A DNA stretch of 64,000 nt from Acidobacteriota bacterium (GTDB lineage: Bacteria; Acidobacteriota; Terriglobia; Acidiferrales; UBA7541), in the NCBI GenBank assembly GCA_027307115.1, contig DAHUXN010000064.1, positions 26,441-90,440 on the forward strand, in the 5' to 3' direction. Shown here piece after piece: positions 32,033 to 41,448 of this stretch (its first letter is position 1; every line of letters begins with the position of its first letter). The notes under the pieces are model-generated. The model was not told the DNA's origin, did not search any database, and worked only from the letters and a program-made list of their open reading frames with translations. The position numbers and the translations under genes are program-made.

Positions 32033-33904
32033 ATGCGAATCCAACTGCAACTTGCCCTTTTTGCCGTGAGTGTTTTCTGCTGCGCTGCGATTGTGTGCGC
32101 GCAGGCTAAACCACAACAGCCGCCAACACCCCGCGAATATTCATCGGCAGGCGAGATTTCTCATCCGGCGTGGCCGCCCGCGGCAGTGCGCGGAGCGCAT
32201 GCAATGGTGGTGAGCGACGAGGGGCTGGGTTCGGAAGCGGGCGTGGAGATTTTGAAGAAGGGCGGCAACGCCGTGGACGCCGCAGTGGCGGTGGGATTTG
32301 CGTTGGCGGTGGTAGAGCCCGAAGCGGGAAATATCGGCGGCGGCGGTTTCATGCTGGTGCGCATGGCGGACGGGCGGGCGCGATTCGTTGACTACCGCGA
32401 AGAGGCGCCCGGACGCGCGACGCGCAATATGTACGTGGGAGCGGATGGAAAAGTGGTGCCCGGCAGGTCGACGCTTGGGTATCTTTCCGTCGGCGTGCCA
32501 GGAACCGTGGCGGGGATGGCGTTTGCACAAAAGCATTTCGGCAAACTCACTCTGGCCGAGGATATGGCGCCGGCGATCCGGCTGGCGAAAGACGGCTTTC
32601 CTCTTGGCGCGAAGCTCGCGGGAACCTTGCGCGGGTCGGCGGACCGGCTGGGGCAATTTCCAAACAGCAAGAGAATCTTCCTAAAGGGCGGGGCGCTGTA
32701 TTCGGCGGGAGAAATTTTTCGCCAGCCAGAGCTGGCCGCGACGCTCGAGCGCATCGCTAAGAATGGACCCAGCGAATTTTACGCCGGGAAGACAGCGCAG
32801 GATTTGACCGCGCAGATGGCGCGACACGGCGGCTTGATTACGATGCAGGACCTGGCGAAGTATCGCGTGCATCTGCGCGAGCCTCTCGAAGGAACGTACA
32901 CTGCGCGCGGCGCGAAGTGGACGATCATCAGCAGCCCGCCGCCGAGTTCGGGCGGGATAGCGATTCTGGAAGCGCTGAATATTCTGGAGCCATACAAACT
33001 GAAATCGTGGGACGACGCGCAGTCGGTGCACCTGGTGGTGGAAGCGATGCGGCGGGCGTTTGCGGATCGCGCGACATTTTTGGGCGATTCGGATTTCGCG
33101 CATGTGCCAGTGGCGGGGCTGCTGAGCGAGAAGTACGCGGCCGAGCGGCGCGCCACGATTGATCCACGAGAAGCCAGTTCGAGCAAGCAAATCGGCGCCG
33201 GCGATCCTGCGCCGTTCGATCATCTTCAAGCAACGCCAGCGGAAGGGACTCCCGGCGGCAGCGCGATCGAGAAACTTTCGCCCGAGGCTGCGGCGGCGTG
33301 GATGGAAGCGGCGGCGCAAAAATCGGGGCACACGACGCATTATTCCGTGGTGGATGCCGCGGGAAACGCAGTCTCGAATACATACACATTGAACGACAGC
33401 TACGGTTCCGCGGTCACAACGACGGACGGATTCTTGCTGAATGATGAGATGGATGATTTCACGAGCCAGCCTGGAACGCCGAATATGTTTGGCCTGCTGC
33501 AATCGGAAGCGAACGCGATTGCACCGGGACATCGGCCATTAAGCTCGATGATGCCGACAATTGTGCTGCGCGACGGGAAATTGAGCTTTGTGACGGGCTC
33601 GCCGGGCGGGCCGCGAATTATTTCGGCGACGCTGCTGAGTATTCTGAACTGGGCGTGGCTGGGAATGGACGCGCAGGCGGCGATTAACGCGCCGCGTTTT
33701 CACCAGCAATGGATGCCGGATATAGTGCTGATTGAACCGCCGTTTCCGGATGCCATCGCGAACGATTTGGAGCAGCGCGGATATCATCTTGCGACACGTC
33801 GCGGGTGGATCGGCGAAGTCGAGGCAATTGGAATTGATCCCAAGACGGGCGAGCGGCTGGGCGCGCCTGACCCGCGTCGGCAGGGCGCGGCACGCGGGTA
33901 TTGA
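32033..33904 (+). CDS. ggt: Gamma-glutamyltransferase (GGT)
   Basis: 623 residues from the ATG at 32033. A signal peptide (LQLALFAVSVFCCAAIVCAQA) sends it to the periplasm. The N-terminal nucleophile hydrolase shows GGNAVDAAVAVGFALAVVEP, GGGGFMLVR and the autoprocessing site at SGHTTHYSVVD (catalytic Thr), then NDEMDDFTSQPG and SSMMPTIV. It cleaves and transfers the gamma-glutamyl group of glutathione or other gamma-glutamyl compounds. It is 78 bases after mqnD and upstream of the sugar isomerase gene. Confidence 0.93.
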   Translation: MRIQLQLALFAVSVFCCAAIVCAQAKPQQPPTPREYSSAGEISHPAWPPAAVRGAHAMVVSDEGLGSEAGVEILKKGGNAVDAAVAVGFALAVVEPEAGNIGGGGFMLVRMADGRARFVDYREEAPGRATRNMYVGADGKVVPGRSTLGYLSVGVPGTVAGMAFAQKHFGKLTLAEDMAPAIRLAKDGFPLGAKLAGTLRGSADRLGQFPNSKRIFLKGGALYSAGEIFRQPELAATLERIAKNGPSEFYAGKTAQDLTAQMARHGGLITMQDLAKYRVHLREPLEGTYTARGAKWTIISSPPPSSGGIAILEALNILEPYKLKSWDDAQSVHLVVEAMRRAFADRATFLGDSDFAHVPVAGLLSEKYAAERRATIDPREASSSKQIGAGDPAPFDHLQATPAEGTPGGSAIEKLSPEAAAAWMEAAAQKSGHTTHYSVVDAAGNAVSNTYTLNDSYGSAVTTTDGFLLNDEMDDFTSQPGTPNMFGLLQSEANAIAPGHRPLSSMMPTIVLRDGKLSFVTGSPGGPRIISATLLSILNWAWLGMDAQAAINAPRFHQQWMPDIVLIEPPFPDAIANDLEQRGYHLATRRGWIGEVEAIGIDPKTGERLGAPDPRRQGAARGY

Positions 33905-34032
33905 CGCGAGCGAGTTTTCCACAGACCATAGAGAGCCGGTGTACCGCGATTGCGTTGTGATTGCAATGTGATCGACCGCGCCGAATTGTCTGCGGCGCTT
34001 CGTGCACCGCAGAAAAACAAAACACTCAAACC

Positions 34033-34887
34033 ATGCAGCGCGTCTTCTCCACCTACCGATACTCGACCCAGCCGCTGACTTCCGTATTGCTGGCGGAAAT
34101 CGCGCAGGCGGGAATATCGCAAGTGGAAATTTACTGCACGCCGGTGCACGTCAATTACCGCTCGATTGAAACCATCCGCACGGTCGCTGAATGGGTCCGC
34201 GAACACGGACTGACGATTCATTCGTTGCATTCGCCGACGGAGCGCGATCTGCTGCCGGGCAAGCGCGAAAGCGGGATCCCCATTTCAATTTCAGATCCGG
34301 AGCGCGTACGGCGCGTGGATGCCGTGGATGAAGTAAAACGGACGCTCGAAATCGCCGAGCAGATTCCGTTCAAATACCTGGTGCAGCATATCGGGGGCGG
34401 GCGCGAAGGACGCGACCAACGCAAAATCGACGCGGCGTTTAATTCCCTGGAACATTTGACTATATTCGCGAAGCAACGCGGCGTTTCGATACTGCTGGAG
34501 AACACACCGGGCGAACTGGGAGCGCCGTCGAGCTTGCGGCATTTCGTCAAGGATACGCGGCTGGATTTGAAATTCTGCTTCGACATCGGACACGCGCACA
34601 TGGAAGACGGGATCGCGATCAGCTTCGAGGCAATGCAAGATTTGGTGGCGGAGGCGCACGTCCACGACAACCACGGCGAGAAGGATGAGCACCTGGTTCC
34701 CTACAACGGAAAGATTGATTGGGATGCGGCGTTGGGAATTTTGGCGTCAGCGCCGAACCCGCTGCCGATGGTGCTGGAACTTCGCGAGCAATCAGCGAGC
34801 GCGCCGTCGCTGGCCGATGCGACCGCGGCGTTTGAGAAGCTAGAACAGGGTTTAGCGGCGAAGCGGGCGGCCGCGCATAAGGGATGA
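34033..34887 (+). CDS. Sugar phosphate isomerase/epimerase-type TIM-barrel protein
   Basis: About 284 residues from the ATG at 34033. A xylose-isomerase-like (AP endonuclease family 2) TIM barrel: VEIYCTPVHVN, HSLHSP, LVQHIGGG, ILLENTPG, FCFDIGHAHM and HVHDNHGEKDEHLVPYNGKIDWD supply the metal ligands Glu, Asp, His and His. The exact substrate (sugar, inosose, hydroxypyruvate or DNA) is not readable. It stands between ggt and asnS on the same strand. Confidence 0.82.
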   Translation: MQRVFSTYRYSTQPLTSVLLAEIAQAGISQVEIYCTPVHVNYRSIETIRTVAEWVREHGLTIHSLHSPTERDLLPGKRESGIPISISDPERVRRVDAVDEVKRTLEIAEQIPFKYLVQHIGGGREGRDQRKIDAAFNSLEHLTIFAKQRGVSILLENTPGELGAPSSLRHFVKDTRLDLKFCFDIGHAHMEDGIAISFEAMQDLVAEAHVHDNHGEKDEHLVPYNGKIDWDAALGILASAPNPLPMVLELREQSASAPSLADATAAFEKLEQGLAAKRAAAHKG

Positions 34888-34959
34888 AAGCAGTGATGAG
34901 TGACGGGCAAGTGACCAGCAAAAGATAACGGCGACAACTCAGATGCACCTTTTTTTTTG

Positions 34960-34995
34960 GCACGGCTGAAACCTGTCAGCGCAGGCAGGCCGTGC
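34960..34995 (+). other. Hairpin in the asnS leader
   Basis: GCACGGC (34960-34966) pairs with GCCGTGC (34989-34995), enclosing an inner CCTG/CAGG stem (34972-34975 with 34982-34985). It lies 42 bases upstream of asnS and just after a nine-T run. No T-run follows the hairpin, so it is not a standard terminator. Possible leader structure. Confidence 0.4.
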
Positions 34996-35036
34996 GCTAA
35001 CGCGAAGCTTCTAGAAAATATCTTCTCGAAAGGCGA

Positions 35037-36344
35037 ATGGTTATGCCGGTGGTGAGCATCGAGCACGTGGGCCAGCATGTTGGCGCGGAGGTGACGATTC
35101 GCGGATGGCTTTACAATTTGCGCGAGTCGGGGAAACTGCTGTTTCCAATTTTTCGCGACGGCACGGGAATAATCCAGGGTGTAGTTTCGCAGAAGGAGCA
35201 TGCAGGCGCGTTCAACGCAGCGAAAGGGCTGACGCAGGAATCGAGCGTGATTGTGACAGGCACGGTGCGGGCGGAGGCGCGCGCGCCGGGAGGATTCGAG
35301 CTGCACGTGAGCGGCGTGGAGGTGGTGCAGCGCGTGCCCGAGTCCAAGCCCTTTCCGATTCAGCTTAAAGAGCACGGCGTCGATTTTCTGCTCGACCAGC
35401 GGCATCTGTGGATTCGCACACCGCGGCAGGCGGCGATTCTGCGGATTCGCGCGGAGGCGGAACGCGCGGCGCGGAACTTCATGGACAGCCAGGACTACAC
35501 GCTGACCGACGCGCCGATTTTTACGCCGGCCGCGTGCGAAGGCACGACGACGCTCTTTGAAGTGGATTACATTGACGACCAGAAAGCGTATTTGACGCAA
35601 TCAGGTCAGCTTTACGTGGAAGCGACAGCGGCAGCGTTGGGGAAAGTTTATTGCTTTGGGCCTACATTTCGCGCGGAGAAATCGAAGACACGCAGGCACC
35701 TGACGGAATTCTGGATGCTGGAGCCGGAAGCGGCATACGCGCACCTCGAAGACATGATGGTCCTCGGCGAAGGGCTTGTGAGCGCGGTGGTGCAATCGGT
35801 GGTGAAGAATCGCGCGCGCGAGCTGGAAATGGTAAAGCGCGACGTGAGCAAACTTGAAAACATCAAGCCGCCGTTTCCGCGGATCATGTATGACGAAGCG
35901 ATAAAAGTCCTGCAGAAAAACGGGAATCCAGCGAAGTGGGGGGACGATTTTGGCGGCGATGAAGAGACCATCATTTCGAAGGAATTCGACAAGCCGGTGA
36001 TTATTCACCGCTATCCCGCGGCGATGAAGGCTTTTTATATGGCGACGGACGAGGCGCGGCCGGAATTGTCGCTGAGCTTTGACATGATCGCGCCGGAGGG
36101 CTACGGCGAAATTATCGGCGGCGGCGAACGTTTGTCGAGTTACGAAACGGTGGTGGAGCGACTGCGGAAGGACAATTTGCCGGAGGAATCGTTCCAGTGG
36201 TATCTCGATTTGCGGCGTTATGGCAGCGTGCCGCACGCGGGGTTTGGATTAGGCCTGGAACGCACCGTCGCGTGGATTTGCGGAACGGAGCACATTCGCG
36301 AAGTGATCCCCTTTCCCCGCATGCTGTACCGTGTATATCCTTAG
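35037..36344 (+). CDS. asnS: Asparaginyl-tRNA synthetase
   Basis: A 435-residue class IIb aminoacyl-tRNA synthetase. The N-terminal OB fold (residues 13-105, [26 protein letters not shown]) binds the anticodon. The catalytic domain has motif 1 ([19 protein letters not shown]), motif 2 ([25 protein letters not shown]) and motif 3 ([15 protein letters not shown]). The features favour AsnRS over AspRS. Start ATG 35037 with AAAGG upstream; ATG two codons later is possible. Confidence 0.93.
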   Translation: MVMPVVSIEHVGQHVGAEVTIRGWLYNLRESGKLLFPIFRDGTGIIQGVVSQKEHAGAFNAAKGLTQESSVIVTGTVRAEARAPGGFELHVSGVEVVQRVPESKPFPIQLKEHGVDFLLDQRHLWIRTPRQAAILRIRAEAERAARNFMDSQDYTLTDAPIFTPAACEGTTTLFEVDYIDDQKAYLTQSGQLYVEATAAALGKVYCFGPTFRAEKSKTRRHLTEFWMLEPEAAYAHLEDMMVLGEGLVSAVVQSVVKNRARELEMVKRDVSKLENIKPPFPRIMYDEAIKVLQKNGNPAKWGDDFGGDEETIISKEFDKPVIIHRYPAAMKAFYMATDEARPELSLSFDMIAPEGYGEIIGGGERLSSYETVVERLRKDNLPEESFQWYLDLRRYGSVPHAGFGLGLERTVAWICGTEHIREVIPFPRMLYRVYP

Positions 36345-36386
36345 GGCTGCTTCGCCTGCCTGTTTCTTCAGGGGGACAAGCATCGC

Positions 36387-37298
36387 ATGGCGCAAAAAAT
36401 TCGCATTCTCGGTGTGCCGATGGACTTGGGGGCCAGCCGGCGTGGTGTGGACATGGGACCGTCCGCGCTGCGCGTGGCAGGGCTGCAAGCAAGGCTGAAA
36501 CAGCTTGGTTACCAAGTGGAGGATATTGGCAACATCGCGGTGAAGCAGCCGGAAGAGCAGCACTACGGCGACAAGCGCGCGAAGTATCTGAAGGAAATCG
36601 CGGAGACTTGCCAGGGCCTCGCGGAGACGGTGGAGAAAACTCTGGGCGATGAAATGCTGCCGATGGTGCTGGGCGGCGATCACTCGATTGCGGCGGGGTC
36701 AGTGGCAGGCGTTTCGTCCTTTTACCGCAAACAATCGAAACGCATCGGCTTTATCTGGCTGGACGCGCACGGCGACATGAATACGCCGGACACGAGCCCT
36801 TCGGGGAACGTCCATGGAATGCCGCTGGCGTCGATCATGGGATACGGCGCGCCGGAGTTGACGGAGATTTGCGGATTCAAGCCGAAGGTGGAACCGAGAA
36901 ACATTGCGATGGTGGGAATTCGCGAACTGGACGCGAAGGAACGCAAGCTGGTGAAAGAATCCGGCGTACACGTTTTCACGATGCGCGAAATTGACGAGCG
37001 CGGGATGCGCGACGTGATGGCGGAAGCTTTGCGGTTCGCGACCGACGACACAAATGGTGTGGCGGTGAGTTTGGATATGGATTTTCTGGATCCGTCGGAG
37101 GCGCCGGGCGTGGGCACTCCGGTGCGCGGCGGCGTGACGTATCGCGAGGCGCATCTGGCGCTGGAAATGATTGCGGACAGCCGCGCGCTGGTGTCGTTTG
37201 AGCTGGTGGAAATCAATCCGGTGATTGATCTGCATAATAAGACGGCGACGCTAGGAGTGGAATTGATGCTGTCGGGGCTGGGAAAGAAGATTTTGTGA
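36387..37298 (+). CDS. rocF: Arginase
   Basis: A 303-residue manganese ureohydrolase. Ligand motifs are complete: GGDHSIAAG, WLDAHGDMNTPDTSPSGNVHGMPL (His and Asp pairs) and SLDMDFLDPSEAPGVGTPVRGG. The N-terminus (ILGVPMDLGASRRGVDMGPSALR) is that of true arginases, which hydrolyse arginine to ornithine and urea. It lies 42 bases after asnS and 51 before ddl, probably in one transcription unit. Confidence 0.93.
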   Translation: MAQKIRILGVPMDLGASRRGVDMGPSALRVAGLQARLKQLGYQVEDIGNIAVKQPEEQHYGDKRAKYLKEIAETCQGLAETVEKTLGDEMLPMVLGGDHSIAAGSVAGVSSFYRKQSKRIGFIWLDAHGDMNTPDTSPSGNVHGMPLASIMGYGAPELTEICGFKPKVEPRNIAMVGIRELDAKERKLVKESGVHVFTMREIDERGMRDVMAEALRFATDDTNGVAVSLDMDFLDPSEAPGVGTPVRGGVTYREAHLALEMIADSRALVSFELVEINPVIDLHNKTATLGVELMLSGLGKKIL

Positions 37299-37349
37299 CG
37301 ACTCTCAGGATTCTCACGCACGTGATTTTCAATACTTTGACCAATACCA

Positions 37350-38486
37350 ATGGCTAACAACAAGAGATTGCGAATCGGGATTCTGTTTGGCGGACGTTCA
37401 GGGGAGCATGAGGTTTCATTGGCTTCGGCGGCCTCGGTGATACGCGCGTTGGATACGGAAAAATATGAGGCGGTACCCATTGGGATAACGAAGGACGGGC
37501 GTTGGCTGGTGGGAACGAGCGCGGCGCAGAAATTGTTGCCGGAAGTGCTGAAGACGGGCGAGCGCGTGGTGCTGCCGCCAGATCCTAGTTCGTCGGCGCT
37601 CGTGTCGCTGGGAGGCGGGTCGGCACAACCGAGCGTAAAGGTTGATGTGATCTTTCCGGTGCTGCACGGGACTTTCGGGGAAGATGGCACGGTGCAGGGT
37701 TTGCTGGAACTTGCGGGAGTGCCTTACGTGGGTGCGGGCGTTCTGGGTTCAGCGGTGGGGATGGACAAGGATTTGCAGAAGCGGGTATTTCGCGAAGCGC
37801 GCATACCGGTGGTTCCAGCGCTGGCGATTTCGCGGCACGAATGGGAAACGAAACGCGGCGCGGTGCTGATGGCGGTGAAAAAGAAATTCGGCTTTCCGCT
37901 CTTCGTCAAGCCCGCGACGCTGGGATCTTCGGTGGGCATGACGCGCGTGAGCAATGCAGCTGAATTGCCGGCGGCGATGGATCTTGCGGCGGAGTTTGCG
38001 CAAAAGATTGTGGTGGAGCGGGCGATTCGCGGGCGCGAGATTGAGGTTTCGGTTTTGGGCAATGACGAGCCCGAGGCTTCGATTCCTGGCGAAATTATTC
38101 CGCATCGCGAATTCTATGATTACGCGGCCAAGTATCTGGAGACAGGGACGCGGCTGGAAATTCCAGCGAAGTTGAATAAAAAACAGGTGGCGCAATTCCA
38201 GGAATACGCGGTGCGGGCGTTCCGCGCAATCGAATGTATGGGAATGGCGCGCGTCGATTTCTTTTTGGAACGCGGAACGGGGAAAATATATTTAAACGAA
38301 GTGAATACGATTCCCGGCTTCACGAGCATCAGCATGTATCCCAAAATGTGGGAGGCGAGCGGGATTTCCTACAGCGAGCTGATCAGCCGGCTGATCAATT
38401 TGGCTTTGGAACAGCATAAGGAAAAGGCACGCACGAAATATTCGATTGAATTGCCTGCTGGAGCGGGCGGCGCTCTCGAAGGCTAG
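37350..38486 (+). CDS. ddl: D-alanine-D-alanine ligase
   Basis: A 378-residue ATP-grasp ligase joining two D-Ala for peptidoglycan. Features: ILFGGRSGEHEVSLASA at the N-terminus, VLHGTFGEDGTVQGLLELAGVPYVG, FPLFVKPATLGSSVGMTRV, RGREIEVSVLG, and the Mg/ATP site IYLNEVNTIPGFTSISMYPKMW. Length and motifs fit the Ddl A/B family in full. No mur genes are adjacent; it ends the asnS-rocF-ddl run. Confidence 0.95.
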   Translation: MANNKRLRIGILFGGRSGEHEVSLASAASVIRALDTEKYEAVPIGITKDGRWLVGTSAAQKLLPEVLKTGERVVLPPDPSSSALVSLGGGSAQPSVKVDVIFPVLHGTFGEDGTVQGLLELAGVPYVGAGVLGSAVGMDKDLQKRVFREARIPVVPALAISRHEWETKRGAVLMAVKKKFGFPLFVKPATLGSSVGMTRVSNAAELPAAMDLAAEFAQKIVVERAIRGREIEVSVLGNDEPEASIPGEIIPHREFYDYAAKYLETGTRLEIPAKLNKKQVAQFQEYAVRAFRAIECMGMARVDFFLERGTGKIYLNEVNTIPGFTSISMYPKMWEASGISYSELISRLINLALEQHKEKARTKYSIELPAGAGGALEG

Positions 38487-38514
38487 ACCTTGTTCTTTCC
38501 TCGCGACTTCATTC

Positions 38515-38554
38515 TTGACATTTGTGGAACCTTTATTAAACTAAACGGTTAGTT
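38515..38554 (+). promoter_or_regulatory. Promoter and probable TetR operator of the efflux operon
   Basis: A perfect -35 TTGACA (38515-38520) is followed after 16 bases by TAAACT (38537-38542), a fair -10. Overlapping it is AACTAAACGGTTAGTT (38539-38554), a perfect 6-bp inverted repeat around ACGG, of the size and position used by TetR-family autoregulators. It lies 65 bases upstream of the TetR gene. Confidence 0.65.
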
Positions 38555-38618
38555 GAGGATATAACGGTTCAGAGAAACATCCCTCCGATACCGCGAACGA
38601 ATCACTGAGAAACGAACC

Positions 38619-39257
38619 ATGCAGAGAGGACGCAAGAAAATCGAGAACCCGGAAACGGCGCGGCGAATTCTGGCCGCGGCGGAACGAATCTTCGCGGCAC
38701 GCGGACTGGCGGGGGCGCGCACGGATGAAATTGCGCGCGCCGCGCGCGTGAACAAAGCGATGCTCTATTACTACTTTGGGAGCAAGGAGCGGCTGTACCA
38801 CGCGGTGTTCGAAAATCTTTTCGGGCGGGCGGGAAGAATGATTCAGGAAGAGACGCCAGCCCAAGCATCGCCACGCCAGACGGTTCTGGCGTTCGTGGAA
38901 GGATATTTCAAATTCCGAATCGAAAACCCGAATTACGCGCGGCTGATGCAACACATGATGCTTGAAAATCCGGAGCAGTTCCGCTGGATTGCTCGGGAGT
39001 ATTTCGAGCAAGGGTTCAAACGGATGACGCGGATAATCAAATCGGCCAGTGCGGACGGGGAATTTCAGCCGGTGAATCCCGACCATACAATGCTCAATAT
39101 CATTGCGATGATTGTTTTCTATTTTTCCGGAGCTCCCGTGCACAGCGTGCTGTTGCGGCGCAACGCGTTGCAGCCACGCGCAATCGCAGAACACAAGCGC
39201 GCGGTGATCGATCTGCTGGAGCGTGGATTGTTCCGTAAACCTGCGAGGCTGCGATGA
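38619..39257 (+). CDS. TetR-family transcriptional regulator
   Basis: A 212-residue repressor. The N-terminal helix-turn-helix is RRILAAAERIFAARGLAGARTDEIARAARV followed by NKAMLYYYFGSKERLYHAVF, the TetR hallmark. The ligand domain includes the TetR C-terminal pattern FKFRIENPNYARLMQHMMLENPEQ seen in regulators of HlyD/ABC efflux operons. It overlaps the hlyD start by four bases and probably binds the inverted repeat at 38539-38554 upstream of itself. Confidence 0.9.
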   Translation: MQRGRKKIENPETARRILAAAERIFAARGLAGARTDEIARAARVNKAMLYYYFGSKERLYHAVFENLFGRAGRMIQEETPAQASPRQTVLAFVEGYFKFRIENPNYARLMQHMMLENPEQFRWIAREYFEQGFKRMTRIIKSASADGEFQPVNPDHTMLNIIAMIVFYFSGAPVHSVLLRRNALQPRAIAEHKRAVIDLLERGLFRKPARLR

Positions 39258-40330
39258 ACGGACGTAAATTTTTCGGGCTGCTCGGAACGCTGTTTTTGAT
39301 CGTGCTCATCATCTATCTGATTACGACACCGAAGGGCAATGCGTATCCGCTGATCGGAGTGGTAGACGGAAACGAGGTGATCGTCAGCCCACAAACGGCG
39401 GGACGGATTGTGAAGCTGACGGTGGACGAAGGTTCGCAGGTGAAGAAGGGCGATTTGATAGCGGGGCTTGATAGCGCGGCGCTCGAGGCGCAGGTGCAAG
39501 CGCAAGAGGGAGCCATCGCGAGCTTTCAGGCGCAGGTGAAGCAGGGAAAGGCGAATCAGGGAATGGTTGACAGCCAGACCATGGCGGCGCTTCGCGCGGC
39601 GCAAGCCAATGTGACGTCGAGCGAGGCGGAACTGGAGCAAGCGAAGGCGACGCTGCAGCTCAACTCCGCGAACATGAAACGAAGCGTGGCTTTGTTTGCT
39701 TCCGGGATTGTGTCGGTGCAGGACCGCGACGCGGCGGTGGCGACGTACAAGGCATCAGCGGCAAATGTGAACGCGCTTGCCGAGCAAGTGAAGTCGCAGC
39801 AGGCGGCGCTGGCCGTGGCGGAGGCGAACCGGAAGCAGGTGAACGTGCTGTACAGCCAGATTGCTTCGACGGAGGCGCAACTGAATCAGGCAATCGCAAC
39901 AAAAAATCAGTTTAAAACGCAGCTCGGCTATACGGAGGTATTCGCGCCGATCAACGGCATTGTGTCGGTGCGCGTGGCAAAACAAGGAGAAGTGGTACAG
40001 GAAGGAAGTCCCATTGTGGTGCTGGTGGACATCGACGACCTGTGGGTGCGCGCCGACGCTCCCGAGAGTTATATCAGCTCGATTCAATTCGGGCAGTCGC
40101 TGCCAATCCAGCTACCGTCGGGCGAAATCGTAAACGGGAAAGTGTTTTTTAAGGGAGTGGAAGGAGATTTCGCGACACAGCGCGACGTCAGCCGGACAAA
40201 GCGGGACATCAAGACGTTTGCGATCAAGGTTTCGCTGCCGAATCCGCAGCACAGATTTTTTACGGGGATGACGGCGACGGTGCTGCTCGCGCCAAAAGCA
40301 GAAACAACGCACTGGTGGCAGAGACTATGA
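39254..40330 (+). CDS. HlyD/EmrA-type membrane fusion protein
   Basis: A 358-residue periplasmic adaptor. One N-terminal transmembrane helix (LLGTLFLIVLIIYLITT) is followed by a lipoyl half (VSPQTAGRIVKLTVDEGSQVKKGDLIAGLD), a long alpha-hairpin (residues 85-215, rich in Q/A/E, coiled coil) and the second lipoyl half with GYTEVFAPINGIVSVRVAKQGEVVQEG. A beta-barrel segment follows. It bridges the inner-membrane ABC transporter encoded downstream to an outer-membrane channel, which is not in the window. Confidence 0.9.
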   Translation: MNGRKFFGLLGTLFLIVLIIYLITTPKGNAYPLIGVVDGNEVIVSPQTAGRIVKLTVDEGSQVKKGDLIAGLDSAALEAQVQAQEGAIASFQAQVKQGKANQGMVDSQTMAALRAAQANVTSSEAELEQAKATLQLNSANMKRSVALFASGIVSVQDRDAAVATYKASAANVNALAEQVKSQQAALAVAEANRKQVNVLYSQIASTEAQLNQAIATKNQFKTQLGYTEVFAPINGIVSVRVAKQGEVVQEGSPIVVLVDIDDLWVRADAPESYISSIQFGQSLPIQLPSGEIVNGKVFFKGVEGDFATQRDVSRTKRDIKTFAIKVSLPNPQHRFFTGMTATVLLAPKAETTHWWQRL

Positions 40331-40348
40331 AGCGTGAGGCATCACCGC

Positions 40349-40390
40349 CTCAGGTCAGTCCCGACGAAAATCGCCGGGAGGTGACCTGAG
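40349..40390 (+). other. Long RNA hairpin between hlyD and the ABC ATPase gene
   Basis: CTCAGGTCA (40349-40357) pairs perfectly with TGACCTGAG (40382-40390). Inside, TCCCG-A-CGA pairs with TCG-C-CGGGA around an AAAA loop, leaving small internal loops. A competing small stem GAGGC/GCCTC (40336-40340 with 40347-40351) overlaps its 5' arm. No T-run follows, so it is more likely an mRNA processing or stability element than a terminator. Confidence 0.55.
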
Positions 40391-40443
40391 CTACAAGAAC
40401 AACGCGAAGCCGAGACACGATTGCTCAGAAGGAATGTATTCGA

Positions 40444-41427
40444 ATGCATGCGATTGAAGTGGACAAGTTGACGAAGCGGTTCGGCGAATTGACTGCCGTC
40501 GATGCGGTGAGTTTCACGGTCGAAGACGGCGAGATCTTCGGGCTGCTGGGGCCGAACGGCGCCGGCAAGACTACGCTGATCCGGATGCTCACGACGCTGA
40601 CGCCACCGACGTCGGGAACGGCGCGAGTGGGAGGGTACGACGTGGAGCGTGAGGCGGATGCGGTGAGGCACACGCTGGGCGTGATTCCGCAGGCGTTCAC
40701 TTCCGATCCCGAGCTAACGGCGGAAGAAAATATGCTGATTCACGCGAAGCTTTACGGCGTGCCGACGGGGCAACGCGCGGCACTGATTGACCGACTGCTG
40801 GAGACCGTGGATCTGGCGAAATTCAAATCGAAACTGGTGCGGACTTTTTCGGGAGGGATGCGGAGGCGGCTGGAAATTGCGCGCGGGCTGGTGCATTCGC
40901 CGAAAATTTTGTTCCTCGACGAGCCGACGACGGGGCTGGATCCCGTGTCGCGCACGAACGTGTGGGAAATGATCCGGCGGCTGCGCGATGAGTCTCACCT
41001 GACGATTCTGCTGACAACGCATTACATGGATGAGGCAGACAAGCTATGCGACCGCATCGCGATCGTCGATCACGGAAAGCTGGTGGCGTTGGATTCACCG
41101 ACACAACTGAAGGATAGCATTCCCGGAACCGACACGGTGGAAGCTGAATTCACGAATGCGCCCGCGGACTGGACGGAACAATTGCAGAAACTTTCGCATG
41201 CGGCGAGCGTGATCGCGCGGGACGGCGCCGTGCATATTGCGTCAAACGATGGCCCGGCGACCGTGGCCGCGCTGATGGATTTGGCGCGCGCGCGCGGCGT
41301 GACGGTGAAGCGCGTGAGCGTGCAGGGAACAACTTTGGATGATGTGTTCCTGCACTACACGGGGAGCGCGCTGAGAGACGCGGCAAATGAAGGCGCGGCG
41401 TACGACATCAGACACCTCTATCGCTAA
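40444..41427 (+). CDS. ABC transporter ATP-binding protein (DrrA-type)
   Basis: A 327-residue ATPase. Walker A GPNGAGKTTLI, signature SGGMRRRLEIARGL, Walker B ILFLDEPTTGLDP and the H-loop TTHYMDEAD are all intact. The C-terminal extension (residues 225-327) is the DUF4162-type domain found in drug-export ATPases. It pairs with the ABC-2 permease 21 bases downstream and with the HlyD adaptor upstream. Confidence 0.93.
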   Translation: MHAIEVDKLTKRFGELTAVDAVSFTVEDGEIFGLLGPNGAGKTTLIRMLTTLTPPTSGTARVGGYDVEREADAVRHTLGVIPQAFTSDPELTAEENMLIHAKLYGVPTGQRAALIDRLLETVDLAKFKSKLVRTFSGGMRRRLEIARGLVHSPKILFLDEPTTGLDPVSRTNVWEMIRRLRDESHLTILLTTHYMDEADKLCDRIAIVDHGKLVALDSPTQLKDSIPGTDTVEAEFTNAPADWTEQLQKLSHAASVIARDGAVHIASNDGPATVAALMDLARARGVTVKRVSVQGTTLDDVFLHYTGSALRDAANEGAAYDIRHLYR

Positions 41428-41448
41428 AAAACGGATGGCATCTCGGCA

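Noticed and set aside
34948..34958. Run of nine T as a terminator of the isomerase gene
   Set aside because: No GC-rich stem precedes it.
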